From the NCBI RefSeq assembly GCF_018130465.1, contig NZ_JAFCKJ010000017.1, positions 62,001-126,000 of the forward strand: a DNA stretch of 64,000 bases, read 5' to 3'. A program made the position numbers and the translations under genes. How positions within the stretch are numbered: the first letter of the stretch is position 1; each line of letters starts with the position of its first letter. Below, in pieces: positions 1 through 8,466 of this stretch. Below the pieces are notes generated by a model. It did not search any database. It had not been told where the DNA came from and saw only the letters and a program-made list of their open reading frames with translations. This stretch comes from Bradyrhizobium canariense (GTDB taxonomy: Bacteria > Pseudomonadota > Alphaproteobacteria > Rhizobiales > Xanthobacteraceae).

Positions 1-600
1 CTCGAGCAGCATCCCGACGTCACGCTCGATCTCGTGCTGACCGACACGCTGATTGACCTGATGCAGGAGCGCGCCGACGTCGCTATCCGCGTCGGCCCGC
101 TGCGCGCGTCACGCCTCGTCGCACGAAAACTTGGCACCAGCCGCATGGTCGTGGTCGGCGCACCGAATTATCTCGCGCGCTTCGGCACGCCGAAGACGCC
201 GGCCGATCTCGCCGATCACCGCGGCATTGGCTGGACCTTTCCGCGCACGATCCGCGGCTGGCCGTTCAAGCGCGGCGACCGCACCGAGGAAGCGGTGCCG
301 CCGCCGGTCGCCCGCGTCAGCGATGGCGAAGCCGCCCGCCGCCTTGCGCTAGGCGGCGCCGGCCTCGCCCGCCTCGCGCTCTTCCACATCGGCCCCGACA
401 TCGAAGCCGGCCGCCTCGTACCTGTGCTGCAAAGCTACAATCCCGGTGACCGCGAAGACATCCACGCCGTCTATGTCGGCCACACCGCCCCGCTCCCCGC
501 ACGCGTGCGCGCGTTCATCGATTTCCTGGCCGAGCACGTGCGGGTGAGTGATCCCGCGCTGAAGCGGGCTGGGGATGGAAGGTGGACATTGATGGGATAA
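1..600 (+). CDS. LysR-family transcriptional regulator, C-terminal part only
   Basis: The open frame runs in from the window edge, so the N-terminal helix-turn-helix is outside and only about 199 residues are seen. The visible part matches the LysR effector-binding fold of the AaeR/DmlR-like group: it begins within the 'HPDVTLDLVLTD' strand, continues with the 'RADVAIRVG' strand, and has the typical 'GEAARRLALGGAGLARL' segment two-thirds along. It ends in a TAA at 598-600, six bases before a tRNA-derived repeat. The regulated gene cannot be told from this window. Family assignment is firm; specificity is unknown. Confidence 0.85.
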   Translation, partial: LEQHPDVTLDLVLTDTLIDLMQERADVAIRVGPLRASRLVARKLGTSRMVVVGAPNYLARFGTPKTPADLADHRGIGWTFPRTIRGWPFKRGDRTEEAVPPPVARVSDGEAARRLALGGAGLARLALFHIGPDIEAGRLVPVLQSYNPGDREDIHAVYVGHTAPLPARVRAFIDFLAEHVRVSDPALKRAGDGRWTLMG

Positions 601-605
601 GGCTG

Positions 606-703
606 ATGGCGGAGAGAGTGTCAGTCAACCCTTATTGAAAGATAATGACTTTTTGACCGTTCTCGGCCGAAACCCACCAGTTGAGCTACGGCCCGAAATG
701 GGA
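606..703 (+). repeat. tRNA-Ser 3'-end fragment with diverged extension (copy 1)
   Basis: Bases 607-620 (TGGCGGAGAGAGTG) are identical to the 3' end, CCA included, of the complete tRNA-Ser(GGA) gene at 38384-38473, in the same orientation. The following ~80 bp resemble the sequence after the copy at 8288 (shared blocks include 'TCAGTCAACCC', 'TATTGAAAGA', 'AACCCACCAG' and 'CCGAAATGG'), with scattered substitutions. This is the pattern of an old attachment-site or duplication boundary. The rest of the 601-903 gap shows no convincing gene. Confidence 0.7.
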
Positions 704-903
704 ATTCGACGTCGGCAAAAGGCCGTTCCAGCCACTAGCGCTCATCGACGCCGTCACGCGCGACTAGCGATCGGCAATTGACGATCGCGCCGCTCAGCCT
801 GGTCGCAGCGCGCTCCTGCCGAATCCCATTGCGGCTAATCGAAATCTTGGCCCAGCCCTTCGTCGCGCGATGATATCCGGCAAGACAGGCCAACGGGATA
901 CCT

Positions 904-1593
904 TCAGCGCTTGGCGGTGAGTTGGTCGACAACGGCCTGACCGACTCCATGGGCCGAGGCTGGGTTCTGGCCTGTAATCAGGCGGCCATCGACCACGACT
1001 TTCTCCGTCCAGTTGGGCGCCGCCTGGTGCTTGGCGCCATGCGCTTCGAGCGCGGTTGCCAGCAGGAAGGGGACGACGTTGGTGTACTTCACCTCAGCCT
1101 CCTCATCGTTGGTGAAGGAGGCGACCTTCTTTCCGGCGATGAGATAGCTACCGTCGGAAAGCTTCGCGTTCACCAGTGCGGCCGGGCCGTGGCACACCGC
1201 CGAGACGATGCCGCCGGCTTCCCAGATCTCGCGGATGACCCGGTGCACAGCTTCGCTGTTGGCGAAATCCCACATCGTGCCATGACCTCCCGCGAAGAAG
1301 ACTGCCGAATAACGGGAAGTATCGACGTCCGCGAGGATCTTAGAATCCGCAAGTTCGGCACGGAATTTCTTGTCCTTCCAGAGCTTGTCATTGATTGGAT
1401 CGGAAAGGTCGAAGAAGTCGATCGGCGGATGACCGCCGCGTATCGAGGCGATCTCGGTCGAGATGCCGGCTTTCTGGAAGACATCAAGCGGGTGGGTCAG
1501 TTCAACCATCGCGAAACCCGTCGGCTCGCCGGTGTCACCGCGGATCGGATGGCTGGTGACGACGCAGAGGATCGGCTTGATGTTATCTGCCAT
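904..1593 (-). CDS. DJ-1/PfpI (Hsp31-type) glutamine-amidotransferase-like protein
   Basis: The protein has 229 residues. The nucleophile elbow 'AVCHGPAAL' places a cysteine at residue 134 followed by His135, as in class I glutamine-amidotransferase-like DJ-1/PfpI proteins. 'FFAGGHGTMWDF' (residues 99-110) is the usual preceding strand-loop. The family includes glyoxalase III/Hsp31-type deglycases and general stress proteins of the cytoplasm. It stands alone on the minus strand with a good GGAG-type ribosome site. The reaction is inferred from family only; the catalytic cysteine is present, so an active enzyme is expected. Confidence 0.85.
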   Translation of the reverse strand: MADNIKPILCVVTSHPIRGDTGEPTGFAMVELTHPLDVFQKAGISTEIASIRGGHPPIDFFDLSDPINDKLWKDKKFRAELADSKILADVDTSRYSAVFFAGGHGTMWDFANSEAVHRVIREIWEAGGIVSAVCHGPAALVNAKLSDGSYLIAGKKVASFTNDEEAEVKYTNVVPFLLATALEAHGAKHQAAPNWTEKVVVDGRLITGQNPASAHGVGQAVVDQLTAKR

Positions 1594-1814
1594 ACTGTTC
1601 TCCTTCTGATCTGAGCGAGGGACCCTGTTGACGACCGAGCGATGCGTTCACGTCGCCCTTCGTCGCGTGCTGCATCATCTGTTGAGATGGAATGATCTGA
1701 GTCCCAAAACGATGCTGTGATCGCGTGGCCGGCGCGATCGGACGGACCGCGAAGCCACTACGCTTGCGGGCACGCGGCGCTGGAGCGCGGTCGGAGGCGA
1801 CTGGCGCCTCGCTC

Positions 1815-2114
1815 TCAGGCGTTGCCGGCGGCGAACAGCGTTTCCCAGTTGGTGAAAGGTCCGAGCGGGATCACGTCCCAATCAATCAGTCCGGCCTTGG
1901 CGAGAGGAAATTCAGCTAGCGCCTTCTTGGCAGCCTCAACGGATGCAGCCTCCGCGATGATGGCAACGCCGGGACGATCCTGCCGGAAATAAATGTCGCG
2001 GATGACGCCGCCCTTGTACATCTGCCACGCGTGACGGGCTTCATCCAGCATATGCGGCTGATATTTCTCCAGGCTCGCACCGAGCTGGGGAATATCGAGG
2101 CAAAGTAGTTTCAT
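1815..2114 (-). CDS. Small YciI/muconolactone-isomerase-like ferredoxin-fold protein
   Basis: The protein has 99 residues, no signal peptide and no membrane segment. The pattern of short strands and helices ('MKLLCLDIP' strand, 'YQPHMLDEARHAWQMYKGG' helix, 'IRDIYFRQDRPGVAIIAEA', then 'VEAAKKALAEFPLAKAG') suits a dimeric alpha-beta barrel of the YciI/muconolactone-isomerase type. No catalytic residue can be assigned with certainty. It lies downstream of, and in the same orientation as, the ORF-free interval that separates it from the divergent SDR gene. Length and composition support a real gene; function is unknown. Confidence 0.65.
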   Translation of the reverse strand: MKLLCLDIPQLGASLEKYQPHMLDEARHAWQMYKGGVIRDIYFRQDRPGVAIIAEAASVEAAKKALAEFPLAKAGLIDWDVIPLGPFTNWETLFAAGNA

Positions 2115-2528
2115 GATCAGGCTCCTGGGGTGAGGCGGATTTCACAGAAAAAAATGGCGCGCAGTCTCGGCCACGTGCCAGCATAGCTGCCGTTCTGTGA
2201 TCGCCCCGAAGATTCGTTTTTGCGATCGCGGTTATAACTGGAATGCGAATTGTCATTGCCGATCGTTGTTCCCCTGTTTGCATCCTGGAGTTCTACAATC
2301 TCGCTATCGAGCGTGTTGAAGCCGACGGAGCCGCCTGCTACAGCCGTTGCGTCGAAAGAGTGCGGACCGGATGGTAGCCCGGTCGTCGCCAACCACGGGC
2401 GGCAACTCTCCCTGATCCGGGTATCCGCGACACCAGGACCGGCTTGCCGGTTATCCAGGTGTGCCCGCTGAAAACCCTGACGTCTTCGTCGGCACACTTT
2501 CATTCTCAAGATTGAAGGAAGGCCGACA
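2115..2528. other. Divergent intergenic region, no gene seen
   Basis: This 414-bp interval separates the minus-strand YciI-like gene from the plus-strand SDR gene, so it should hold two divergent promoters. Open frames across it have poor composition and no ribosome sites. I recognise no operator motif. The SDR start is supported by AAGGAAG seven bases before its ATG. Confidence 0.5.
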
Positions 2529-3266
2529 ATGAAGCTGACAGAAAACACCATCCTCATTAGTGGCGGCGCAACCGGCATCGGTTTTGCACTCGCCCGGCAA
2601 CTGTCCGAGCGTGGCAATCGCGTCATCGTCTGCGGAAGGCGGAAGGCATCTCTCGACAAGGCCAGATCGGAAGTATCGGCAATCATCACCCGCACCTGCG
2701 ACATCACCAGCGACGAAAGTCGCCGGGCGATGGTCGATTGGCTGAACGCAAACCATCCCGACCTCAACGTCGTGATCAACAATGCTGGCGTTCAAAACCG
2801 CCGCGACTTCAACCAGGCCGACGCCCTGAAAAACCTAGATCAGGAAGTAGCGGTCAATTTTACCGCACACGTTCACCTGATCGGCGAGATTTTGCCCTTG
2901 CTGAGACGGAACAAGAGAGCCCTCATCGTCAATGTGAGTTCCGGTCTGGCATTCGCGCCGCTTGCTGACGTCCCGATTTACTGCGCCAGCAAGGCAGCCC
3001 TGCATTCTTTTACCCTGAGTTTGCGACACCAACTGAGACCGACAGGAGTGCGGGTGGTGGAGATGATCCCTCCGATTGTCGATACCGGACTCGGAGGCGG
3101 GGTCCGCAGCGCAGGCACGACAGGTCAGGGCATGATGTCTCCGACCGAGTTCGCTACCGACGCGCTTTCCCAGATGGAAAACGATCAGGACGAAATCCTC
3201 GTCGGGATGTCCGCCAACACGCGCAGGCAGGGCGAGGCATTGTTTGAGCGAATGAACAGCCATTAG
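2529..3266 (+). CDS. Short-chain dehydrogenase/reductase (DltE-like SDR)
   Basis: The protein has 245 residues and is a classical SDR. The nucleotide-binding motif 'SGGATGIG' is at residues 11-18, 'NNAGVQ' marks strand four, a serine sits in 'NVSSGLAF', and the catalytic Tyr-x-x-x-Lys is in 'YCASKAAL'. It would be a cytosolic NAD(P)H-dependent oxidoreductase. The substrate is unknown; the closest described type is the DltE-like oxidoreductases. The gene is followed 42 bp later by a nitroreductase-like gene on the same strand, so the two may be co-transcribed. AAGGAAG upstream of the ATG supports the start. Confidence 0.88.
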   Translation: MKLTENTILISGGATGIGFALARQLSERGNRVIVCGRRKASLDKARSEVSAIITRTCDITSDESRRAMVDWLNANHPDLNVVINNAGVQNRRDFNQADALKNLDQEVAVNFTAHVHLIGEILPLLRRNKRALIVNVSSGLAFAPLADVPIYCASKAALHSFTLSLRHQLRPTGVRVVEMIPPIVDTGLGGGVRSAGTTGQGMMSPTEFATDALSQMENDQDEILVGMSANTRRQGEALFERMNSH

Positions 3267-3308
3267 GCTCTCCATTACTCGCGCACCAAATCAAAAGGAT
3301 GCAACCTG

Positions 3309-3935
3309 ATGACCAATCTTTTGCTCACTAAAGAGCTACCACCACACAGCGAAGTTAGCGCACTCTCGTTTTACGAGGCGGTCGCGCAACGCCGCACGGT
3401 TCGCGAAATTGCCGCAACGCCACTCAGTCCCGCCCAGCTCTCGAGCCTATTGTGGGTAGCCTGCGGGGTGAACCGCACGAGCGGGCCGGACGGGCTACCG
3501 GGCCGAACAGCAGCGTCAGCAAGCAACTCGCAGGAAATCGATCTGTACGTCGCGCTCGAAGACGGCGCCTTCCTCTATAATGCCGCCGCTCACCGCCTTG
3601 ATCCCGTAGCTGCCGGCGACCTGCGGACCGCAGCCATCAACCCACATCAAAAGGTCGATTGCAAAGCACCGGTTCAGCTGATCTATGTGGCCGATCTCCA
3701 TCGCCTCACCCACACCAAGGGCTTCGCAGAGCCCGGTCTGCACGATCCGGAGATCCAGAAATCGTACTACTTCGTCGACACCGGCATCATCGCCGGTAAC
3801 GTCTATCTGTTCGCTGCAGCGCATGGCCTGGCGTGCTGGTTCCACAATTGCGACAAGTCGATGTTGACAAAAGCTTTGGCGCTGCGACCCGATCAGAAGG
3901 TTCTCTTCGCGCAATCGGTTGGCTTTGCCCTCTGA
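3309..3935 (+). CDS. SagB/nitroreductase-family flavoprotein
   Basis: The protein has 208 residues. The N-terminal 'FYEAVAQRRTVREIAATPLSPAQLSSLLW' region is the typical FMN-binding start of nitroreductases ('RRSxR' helix), and 'GLACWFHNCDKSMLTKALALRPDQKVLFAQSVG' matches the C-terminal end of SagB-type oxidoreductases. SagB proteins oxidise azolines in peptide toxins, but lone relatives are common and their substrate is unknown. There is no precursor peptide or cyclodehydratase nearby, so I do not infer peptide modification. It follows the SDR gene closely. Confidence 0.82.
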   Translation: MTNLLLTKELPPHSEVSALSFYEAVAQRRTVREIAATPLSPAQLSSLLWVACGVNRTSGPDGLPGRTAASASNSQEIDLYVALEDGAFLYNAAAHRLDPVAAGDLRTAAINPHQKVDCKAPVQLIYVADLHRLTHTKGFAEPGLHDPEIQKSYYFVDTGIIAGNVYLFAAAHGLACWFHNCDKSMLTKALALRPDQKVLFAQSVGFAL

Positions 3936-4011
3936 CTGCTGACCAAGGCAGCTATGAACTTGGGCGGGATGAAATGTAGCTCGGTCGGCTACAATCGGTC
4001 ATATTGATGAG

Positions 4012-4917
4012 ATGCGAGACAAGCTCGATGGAGTAGCAGTCTTTGTCGAAGCGGCGGAGGCCGGCGGATTTGCGCGCGCGGCCGGGCGGCTCGCCCTGTC
4101 GCGTTCTGCCGTCGGCAAGGCCATCGCCCGGCTCGAAACGCGGCTCGGTGTCCGGCTTTTTCACCGCACCACACGAACGCAAAGCCTAACGGAGGAGGGC
4201 CAAGCCTACTACGAACGCTGTCTCCGGGCGCTCGATGAACTCCGGATCGGCGAAGCCATGTTGGACTCCGGAAGGCGAGAGGTCGTCGGCCGGCTGCGTG
4301 TTACCATGCCGGTGCTACTGGGCCGCTATTGCGTTGCGCCGCTGCTGCTCGAATTCGCAAAGGGCCATCCAAAGCTGGAGCTCGATCTCTGCTTCAGCGA
4401 CCGGCCGGTCGACCTCGTTGCCGAACGGTTTGACCTCGCAGTTCGCAATGGCGCGCTTGGGCAGGGCAGCGGTCTGCACGCCCGACGACTTGCAACCTGG
4501 CACAAGGTCTTGTGCGCATCACCCGCCTATCTGGCTGCACGAGGCAGTCCCTCGACCATTGCTGGCCTTGCCGAGCACGATGCCCTCGTTCATTGCCATG
4601 CGGGCCAGGTCTATCCCTGGCTGCTGTCCGATGCTGGCCTCGAGTTGACCGAGGTCAGACCAACGTGGCGTCTGCGTTTCGACGACCTCGAAGCCATCGC
4701 CGATGCTGCGGCAGCGGCGATGGGACTGGCGTGGTTGCCCTATTGGCTGGTCCGGAAGCGCGTCGCTTCCGGAGCCCTGCGGACGCTTTGGGCAGAGCGG
4801 CGTGCGGCCACGATGGACAGCTATGCCGTCTGGCCGACAACTGAATATGTGCCTCTGCGCTTGCGGCTTGCGATCGACATGCTGGCGACAAAGCTACCTG
4901 GCGCAGTCGTCGAATGA
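4012..4917 (+). CDS. LysR-family transcriptional regulator
   Basis: The full-length protein has 301 residues. The N-terminal winged helix-turn-helix is at about residues 3-62 ('GGFARAAGRLALSRSAVGKAIARLE' followed by 'RLFHRTTR'). An effector-binding domain follows to the end ('FDLAVRNGALGQGSGLHARRL' and 'DLEAIADAAAAAMGLAWLPYWLV'). It is convergent with the amidohydrolase operon and downstream of the SDR and nitroreductase genes, so either set could be its target. The start follows a short gap with no strong ribosome site. The family is certain; target and ligand are unknown. Confidence 0.92.
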   Translation: MRDKLDGVAVFVEAAEAGGFARAAGRLALSRSAVGKAIARLETRLGVRLFHRTTRTQSLTEEGQAYYERCLRALDELRIGEAMLDSGRREVVGRLRVTMPVLLGRYCVAPLLLEFAKGHPKLELDLCFSDRPVDLVAERFDLAVRNGALGQGSGLHARRLATWHKVLCASPAYLAARGSPSTIAGLAEHDALVHCHAGQVYPWLLSDAGLELTEVRPTWRLRFDDLEAIADAAAAAMGLAWLPYWLVRKRVASGALRTLWAERRAATMDSYAVWPTTEYVPLRLRLAIDMLATKLPGAVVE

Positions 4918-4926
4918 CAGATTCGA

Positions 4927-5916
4927 TTATGAGCTTCGGATAGAAGACCTGTTGGTCAGGCGCTCCCAATTGGCGTGGGCGAACTTTTCCATGCCTAGTT
5001 CATCAAGTGTCGCCTCCTCCAGATAGCGACGGGCGCCTCCCCCTGCCCGATGCACGTACGGGTAATCGGTCGAGAACAGGATGCGATCGATCCCGACGAT
5101 TTCGACAGATCGCTGCAGATAGCCTTGGCTGAACAGCCCGCTGGCTGTGACGTAGAGGTTGTTCTGGACATAGTCCATGAACGGACGCTCAAGCTTCGCC
5201 GTCCTGTTCAGCATGGCAAGCCGCTCGACGTAGAAGAGAACGACTTCGCCCCAATGACCAAGAATGATCTGGAGCTGCGGAAAGCGGTCGAAGACGCCAG
5301 CCAAGACCATGCGCACGAACTGGACGCCCGCCTCATAATGCCAGCCGATCCCATATGTGGCGAGAGCGAGATCGACCTCATTGCCGAATCCGGAATAATA
5401 GGCATCGCGCACGCGCTCTTGCGGTATTTGCGGATGCAACAGCAGCGGTACGCCGAGCTCAGTCGCGCACTCGAAGATCGACCAATAGTCTGTGTGATCG
5501 AGATTCCTGTCGCGCACCCTGCCGCTGAGCACGGCACCTTTCAGGCCGAGCTCACCGACAGAACGCGCGAGCTCCCGGGCCGCCTCGCCCGGTACGGGCA
5601 TGGGCAATGATGCAAGTCCCTGGAAACGGGCAGGATGAGCCGCAATCGTCGTAGCCAATAGATCGTTGGTCCGTTGCGCCAGCCCGACACTGCGGCCGTC
5701 CAAATTATTCAATCCTGGCGCGGTCAGCGATAGAACCTGGATATCAACACCGGTCTCGTCCATCAGGCGCAATCGCATCTCTCCAAGGTCGGCCAGGCGC
5801 TCGCCGACCTGCCCGCCATTGAGGGGCGCCGTTCCGTCATCGCCGCCAGCAACCGACGCCCAGGCCTCCTGGACCTCACTGGTGAGGAAATGTTCTTCAA
5901 TCGCTATCAGCTTCAT
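4927..5916 (-). CDS. Amidohydrolase-2 family (gamma-resorcylate/ACMS decarboxylase-like)
   Basis: The protein has 329 residues. It begins 'MKLIAIEEHF', where the Glu-x-His replaces His-x-His as in gamma-resorcylate and related non-oxidative decarboxylases. Further metal or active-site residues are visible in 'PLLLHPQ', 'IILGHWGE' and 'FSTDYPY'. The family acts on hydroxylated aromatic acids or muconate semialdehydes in the cytoplasm using one divalent metal. It is the last gene of a minus-strand group after an ABM monooxygenase (22 bp apart) and a broken DUF2255 gene, which suggests degradation of a small aromatic. The exact substrate cannot be read from sequence. Confidence 0.88.
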   Translation of the reverse strand: MKLIAIEEHFLTSEVQEAWASVAGGDDGTAPLNGGQVGERLADLGEMRLRLMDETGVDIQVLSLTAPGLNNLDGRSVGLAQRTNDLLATTIAAHPARFQGLASLPMPVPGEAARELARSVGELGLKGAVLSGRVRDRNLDHTDYWSIFECATELGVPLLLHPQIPQERVRDAYYSGFGNEVDLALATYGIGWHYEAGVQFVRMVLAGVFDRFPQLQIILGHWGEVVLFYVERLAMLNRTAKLERPFMDYVQNNLYVTASGLFSQGYLQRSVEIVGIDRILFSTDYPYVHRAGGGARRYLEEATLDELGMEKFAHANWERLTNRSSIRSS

Positions 5917-5938
5917 TGTTCACTCCGCCACATCGACC

Positions 5939-6328
5939 TCACCTGGCTTTAGCGCCGAGTAGGATGGGCAGGGTCTCGCGAAGCTTGAGCGATTTCACCA
6001 TACCCTGCGTGCCGATCTTGTATTTCTTGAAATGCTCCGTCTCGAGGTGCGCTTTGTAGGCGTCAAGATCCGCGTACATCTCAAAGACGAAGACGAGGGC
6101 CGGATTGTCCTTGTCGGAAACGGAGTAGAGCGCCAGTACGCCCGGCTCCGACTCGATAGCCAGCTGGATTTGCTCTTTGACGGCTGCCTTGTAAGCGTCG
6201 AGTTGTGTCGGATCGATCTCTATCTCGGCTACTCGTACGTAAGGATCCTTGGCCGGCTGAGCGACCGCGGGGCCGCTGAGCGAGGTCATCGTCGTTGCTG
6301 CCAAGACGAGCAGTTGTCTCGTATCCAT
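5939..6328 (-). CDS. Exported antibiotic-biosynthesis-monooxygenase (ABM) domain protein
   Basis: The protein has 129 residues. The first ~24 look like a Sec signal peptide ending in 'GPAVAQ'. The mature part is one ABM domain: 'VRVAEIEIDPTQLDAYKAAV', 'EPGVLALYSVSDKDNPALVF' and 'FEMYADLDAYKAHLETEHFKKY', with the conserved His near 'ETEHF'. ABM proteins are cofactorless quinol or polyketide monooxygenases with a dimeric ferredoxin-like fold. An exported form is less usual. Its stop is 22 bp from the amidohydrolase start and its ATG is one base from the stop of the DUF2255 frame, so the three form one transcription unit. Confidence 0.82.
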   Translation of the reverse strand: MDTRQLLVLAATTMTSLSGPAVAQPAKDPYVRVAEIEIDPTQLDAYKAAVKEQIQLAIESEPGVLALYSVSDKDNPALVFVFEMYADLDAYKAHLETEHFKKYKIGTQGMVKSLKLRETLPILLGAKAR

Positions 6329-6329
6329 G

Positions 6330-6718
6330 TTAGTCTCCGTGAGAGCTGTCCGGACGAGGGATGATCTTGACTGTTGCTGCTCTTGCCCGATCGCCGATCA
6401 TGGGATCGAGATATGGGCTATCGCGGTACTTCGACCGATAAGCCTCGTCGATGCGGTCCTGAATGGGTCCGGTGACCAGCTCAAATGTGACTTCCTTCAT
6501 CATGCCCGCGACGGTGATCCGTCCAGCCCTCTGGCCAGAGCCGCCCGATGCCAACGCGATTGCGTGCCATTGTACGCCCGGGCATACAGAGAATCATCGA
6601 CGACCACCGACCATATCCAGGTTGGCGTGCCGAGAGTGTTTCCGTCCGCACGAAACGGCGCGATGTGCCGGTCGTCGGATGCTGCAATCCTCCGCAGTTC
6701 GTCTTCGGACCATGTCAT
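6330..6718 (-). pseudogene. DUF2255 gene with an internal frameshift
   Basis: Two minus-strand frames together give one DUF2255 protein of about 128 residues. The first (6718 to about 6545) begins 'MTWSEDELRRIAASDDRHI' and reads through 'DDSLYARAYNGTQSRWHRA'. The second (about 6550 to 6330) supplies 'QRAGRITVAGMMKEVTFELV' and 'IDEAYRSKYRDSP'. The frames differ by two, so a single-base indel near 6535-6550 joins them. Either the gene is inactivated or the base call is wrong there. DUF2255 function is unknown; it is first in the amidohydrolase operon. Confidence 0.75.
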
Positions 6719-7123
6719 GGAAGCACTGATCTCCCGCCGGGCGCACTTCTACTCGGAATGTGGATCAGCACTGGCGATTGTTTTTCCTTGCCCTGGTTCT
6801 TTGCATTCTACAATCACAAGCGCGCGTGATTGCTGGCGCGATACTGTTCACGTCGCTGACGCACGCTCGAACGCAGCAGACTTTCTCGCGAGATTGAGTA
6901 TGATTGGAGGTTGGGCGCAATGGCGAGCTATGGGCCGGCGTGCGCGTACGCAATCGAGCGTACAAATCGGACAGAGTCGTAGCTTGGCGTGTGAAATCGG
7001 ACATATGGCGGAGAGAGTGTCGGTCGATCCTGATCGACATATAAGCTGTTTTTCATTCCGAAAGATGGCAACAAGCGGTGCCGGCTACTGGGCGCTTGGA
7101 ACGCCTCGTAACATGAGGGGGTG
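6719..7123. other. Intergenic region with a tRNA-Ser fragment
   Basis: No credible gene is seen in this ~400-bp stretch. Base composition is lower in GC than the neighbours (for example near 6770-6900). The only recognisable element is the short tRNA-Ser 3'-end copy at 7006-7019. It probably holds the promoters of the DUF2255 operon (leftward) and the SMI1/KNR4 gene (rightward). Confidence 0.5.
7005..7021 (+). repeat. tRNA-Ser 3'-end fragment (copy 2, short)
   Basis: TGGCGGAGAGAGTG at 7006-7019 again equals the 3' terminus of the tRNA-Ser(GGA) gene at 38384. After 'GTGTC' the sequence departs from the copies at 606 and 8288, keeping only a loose resemblance ('GGTCGATCC' against 'AGTCAACCC'). 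Confidence 0.6.
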
Positions 7124-7129
7124 ATGAGG

Positions 7130-8185
7130 ATGACGACGAACAGGCCCTTTGACGGCTTCGATTTTGAAGGCTTCTGGGACGACCGTCCGAATTCTCTGGA
7201 GAACTGTGTCGAGCCTCCGCCGAGCGACGAGCTGATCGCCTCCATTGAGCAGGAAATCGGCGGGTATCGGCTGCCGGCGGCCTATGTCGACCTCGCACGA
7301 CGCCACAATGGCGGAATCGTCAAGCGAAACTGCCACCCAATGAAGGAGCGTACAGGCTGGGCGGAGGACCACGTGGCTATCAAGGGGCTCTACGCCATCG
7401 GCCGAACGTCCACATATTCACTCGCCGGGGAATTGGGCGCCAAGTTCATGATCGAAAAATGGGGCTACCCGCCGATTGGCGTCGGCATCGCCAACACGCC
7501 GGCCGGAGGCCACGAACTGATTATGCTGGACTACCGGACCTGCGGAAAGCGGGGCGAGCCGCAGGTCGTGTACGTCGACCAGGAGGATGACTACAGCATC
7601 GTCGTCGTTGCACCGGACTTCGAGGCCTTCATTCGAGGCTTGGTCGAGGAATCCGAGTACGACACCGCTGAGGAGGATCAGGCTGCTGCGATCGCAACCG
7701 TCGAGCGGGGAACGTTATCGCCCATCGTGGTGCAGGCCTTGGCCGCCGTCGGCGACCATCTGCCGGACGGCGAGCAATTATTGCGCGCCTTGGCCCGGCA
7801 GATCGTGGACGAGAAGGGCTTCTTCGCCTTGCACGACGACGAGCGCTCGCACCTGATGTATGGACTGATGTTCTGGCTCTATTCGAGCCTTCGTACCGCC
7901 AGGTCCTTCGAAGCTTTCGTAATTCGTCCCAAGACCTGCACCTCCTACGACGACTCGCCTTGCTTCGAGCTGATGATCATTTTCGACCTTGTCGCCGACC
8001 CTTATGACTTCAACACGCGCGGGTACGCCGAGGGGTTTGTGAGGGACTGGTGGGACGCGTGCCTCGCCGGCGGCGACATCGTCGAGATGGCGGATGGATA
8101 CCGTCTGACTCCCAAGGCCGAGGCGACCCTGCTCGAGCGATTGGCGACGATTGCTGGCCCCCAAGTCAATAAGCCAGCGCTATGA
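7130..8185 (+). CDS. SMI1/KNR4 (SUKH) family protein, orphan
   Basis: The protein has about 351 residues. The N-terminal ~170 residues show the SUKH pattern: 'PPSDELIASIEQEIGGYRLP', 'AAYVDLARRHNGG', then 'YPPIGVGIANTPAGGHELIM' and 'VVYVDQEDDYSIVVVAPDF'. A helical C-terminal extension of similar length follows without a domain I recognise. SUKH proteins are often cytosolic immunity proteins of polymorphic toxin systems, but no toxin gene is adjacent. GAGGGGG at 7115-7121 favours the ATG at 7130; GTG 7121 and ATG 7124 are alternatives. It lies between two tRNA-Ser fragments. Confidence 0.8.
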   Translation: MTTNRPFDGFDFEGFWDDRPNSLENCVEPPPSDELIASIEQEIGGYRLPAAYVDLARRHNGGIVKRNCHPMKERTGWAEDHVAIKGLYAIGRTSTYSLAGELGAKFMIEKWGYPPIGVGIANTPAGGHELIMLDYRTCGKRGEPQVVYVDQEDDYSIVVVAPDFEAFIRGLVEESEYDTAEEDQAAAIATVERGTLSPIVVQALAAVGDHLPDGEQLLRALARQIVDEKGFFALHDDERSHLMYGLMFWLYSSLRTARSFEAFVIRPKTCTSYDDSPCFELMIIFDLVADPYDFNTRGYAEGFVRDWWDACLAGGDIVEMADGYRLTPKAEATLLERLATIAGPQVNKPAL

Positions 8186-8287
8186 TTTGAGATTTATGCG
8201 ATCCAGTCTCAGAGATTGCTTTGCTCGCGCGGGCGGGCGGCGCACATATATCGCGGCCCAATCAGGCCAGACGATCAAATCGCACAA

Positions 8288-8384
8288 ATGGCGGAGAGAG
8301 TGTCAGTCAACCCCTATTGAAAGACAAAGCATTTTCGACCTTCTGGGCTCAAAACCCACCAGTCAAGCTACGATCCGAAATGGT
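8288..8384 (+). repeat. tRNA-Ser 3'-end fragment with diverged extension (copy 3)
   Basis: This is a direct repeat of the element at 606-703. The first 26 bases are identical between the two copies, then scattered differences occur to 'CCGAAATGG'. Bases 8289-8302 match the 3' end of tRNA-Ser(GGA). Together with copy 1 it brackets about 7.6 kb of accessory genes. Nothing else is recognisable in the 8186-8466 gap. Confidence 0.7.
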
Positions 8385-8466
8385 TTGGGATACCGAGAAA
8401 GCGCCTGTTCTGCTAATGGGCCGCCAACGAGCCCGAGGGGCGGCGCGCCAGAGCGGTTACAACGCG

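Noticed and set aside
2117-2782. 221-codon minus-strand frame over the SDR promoter region
   Set aside because: It runs antisense into the SDR gene, has no ribosome site and shows no family pattern.
3309-3935. A SagB-based peptide toxin cluster
   Set aside because: No cyclodehydratase (SagC/D) or precursor peptide gene is nearby, so a lone nitroreductase relative is the safer reading.
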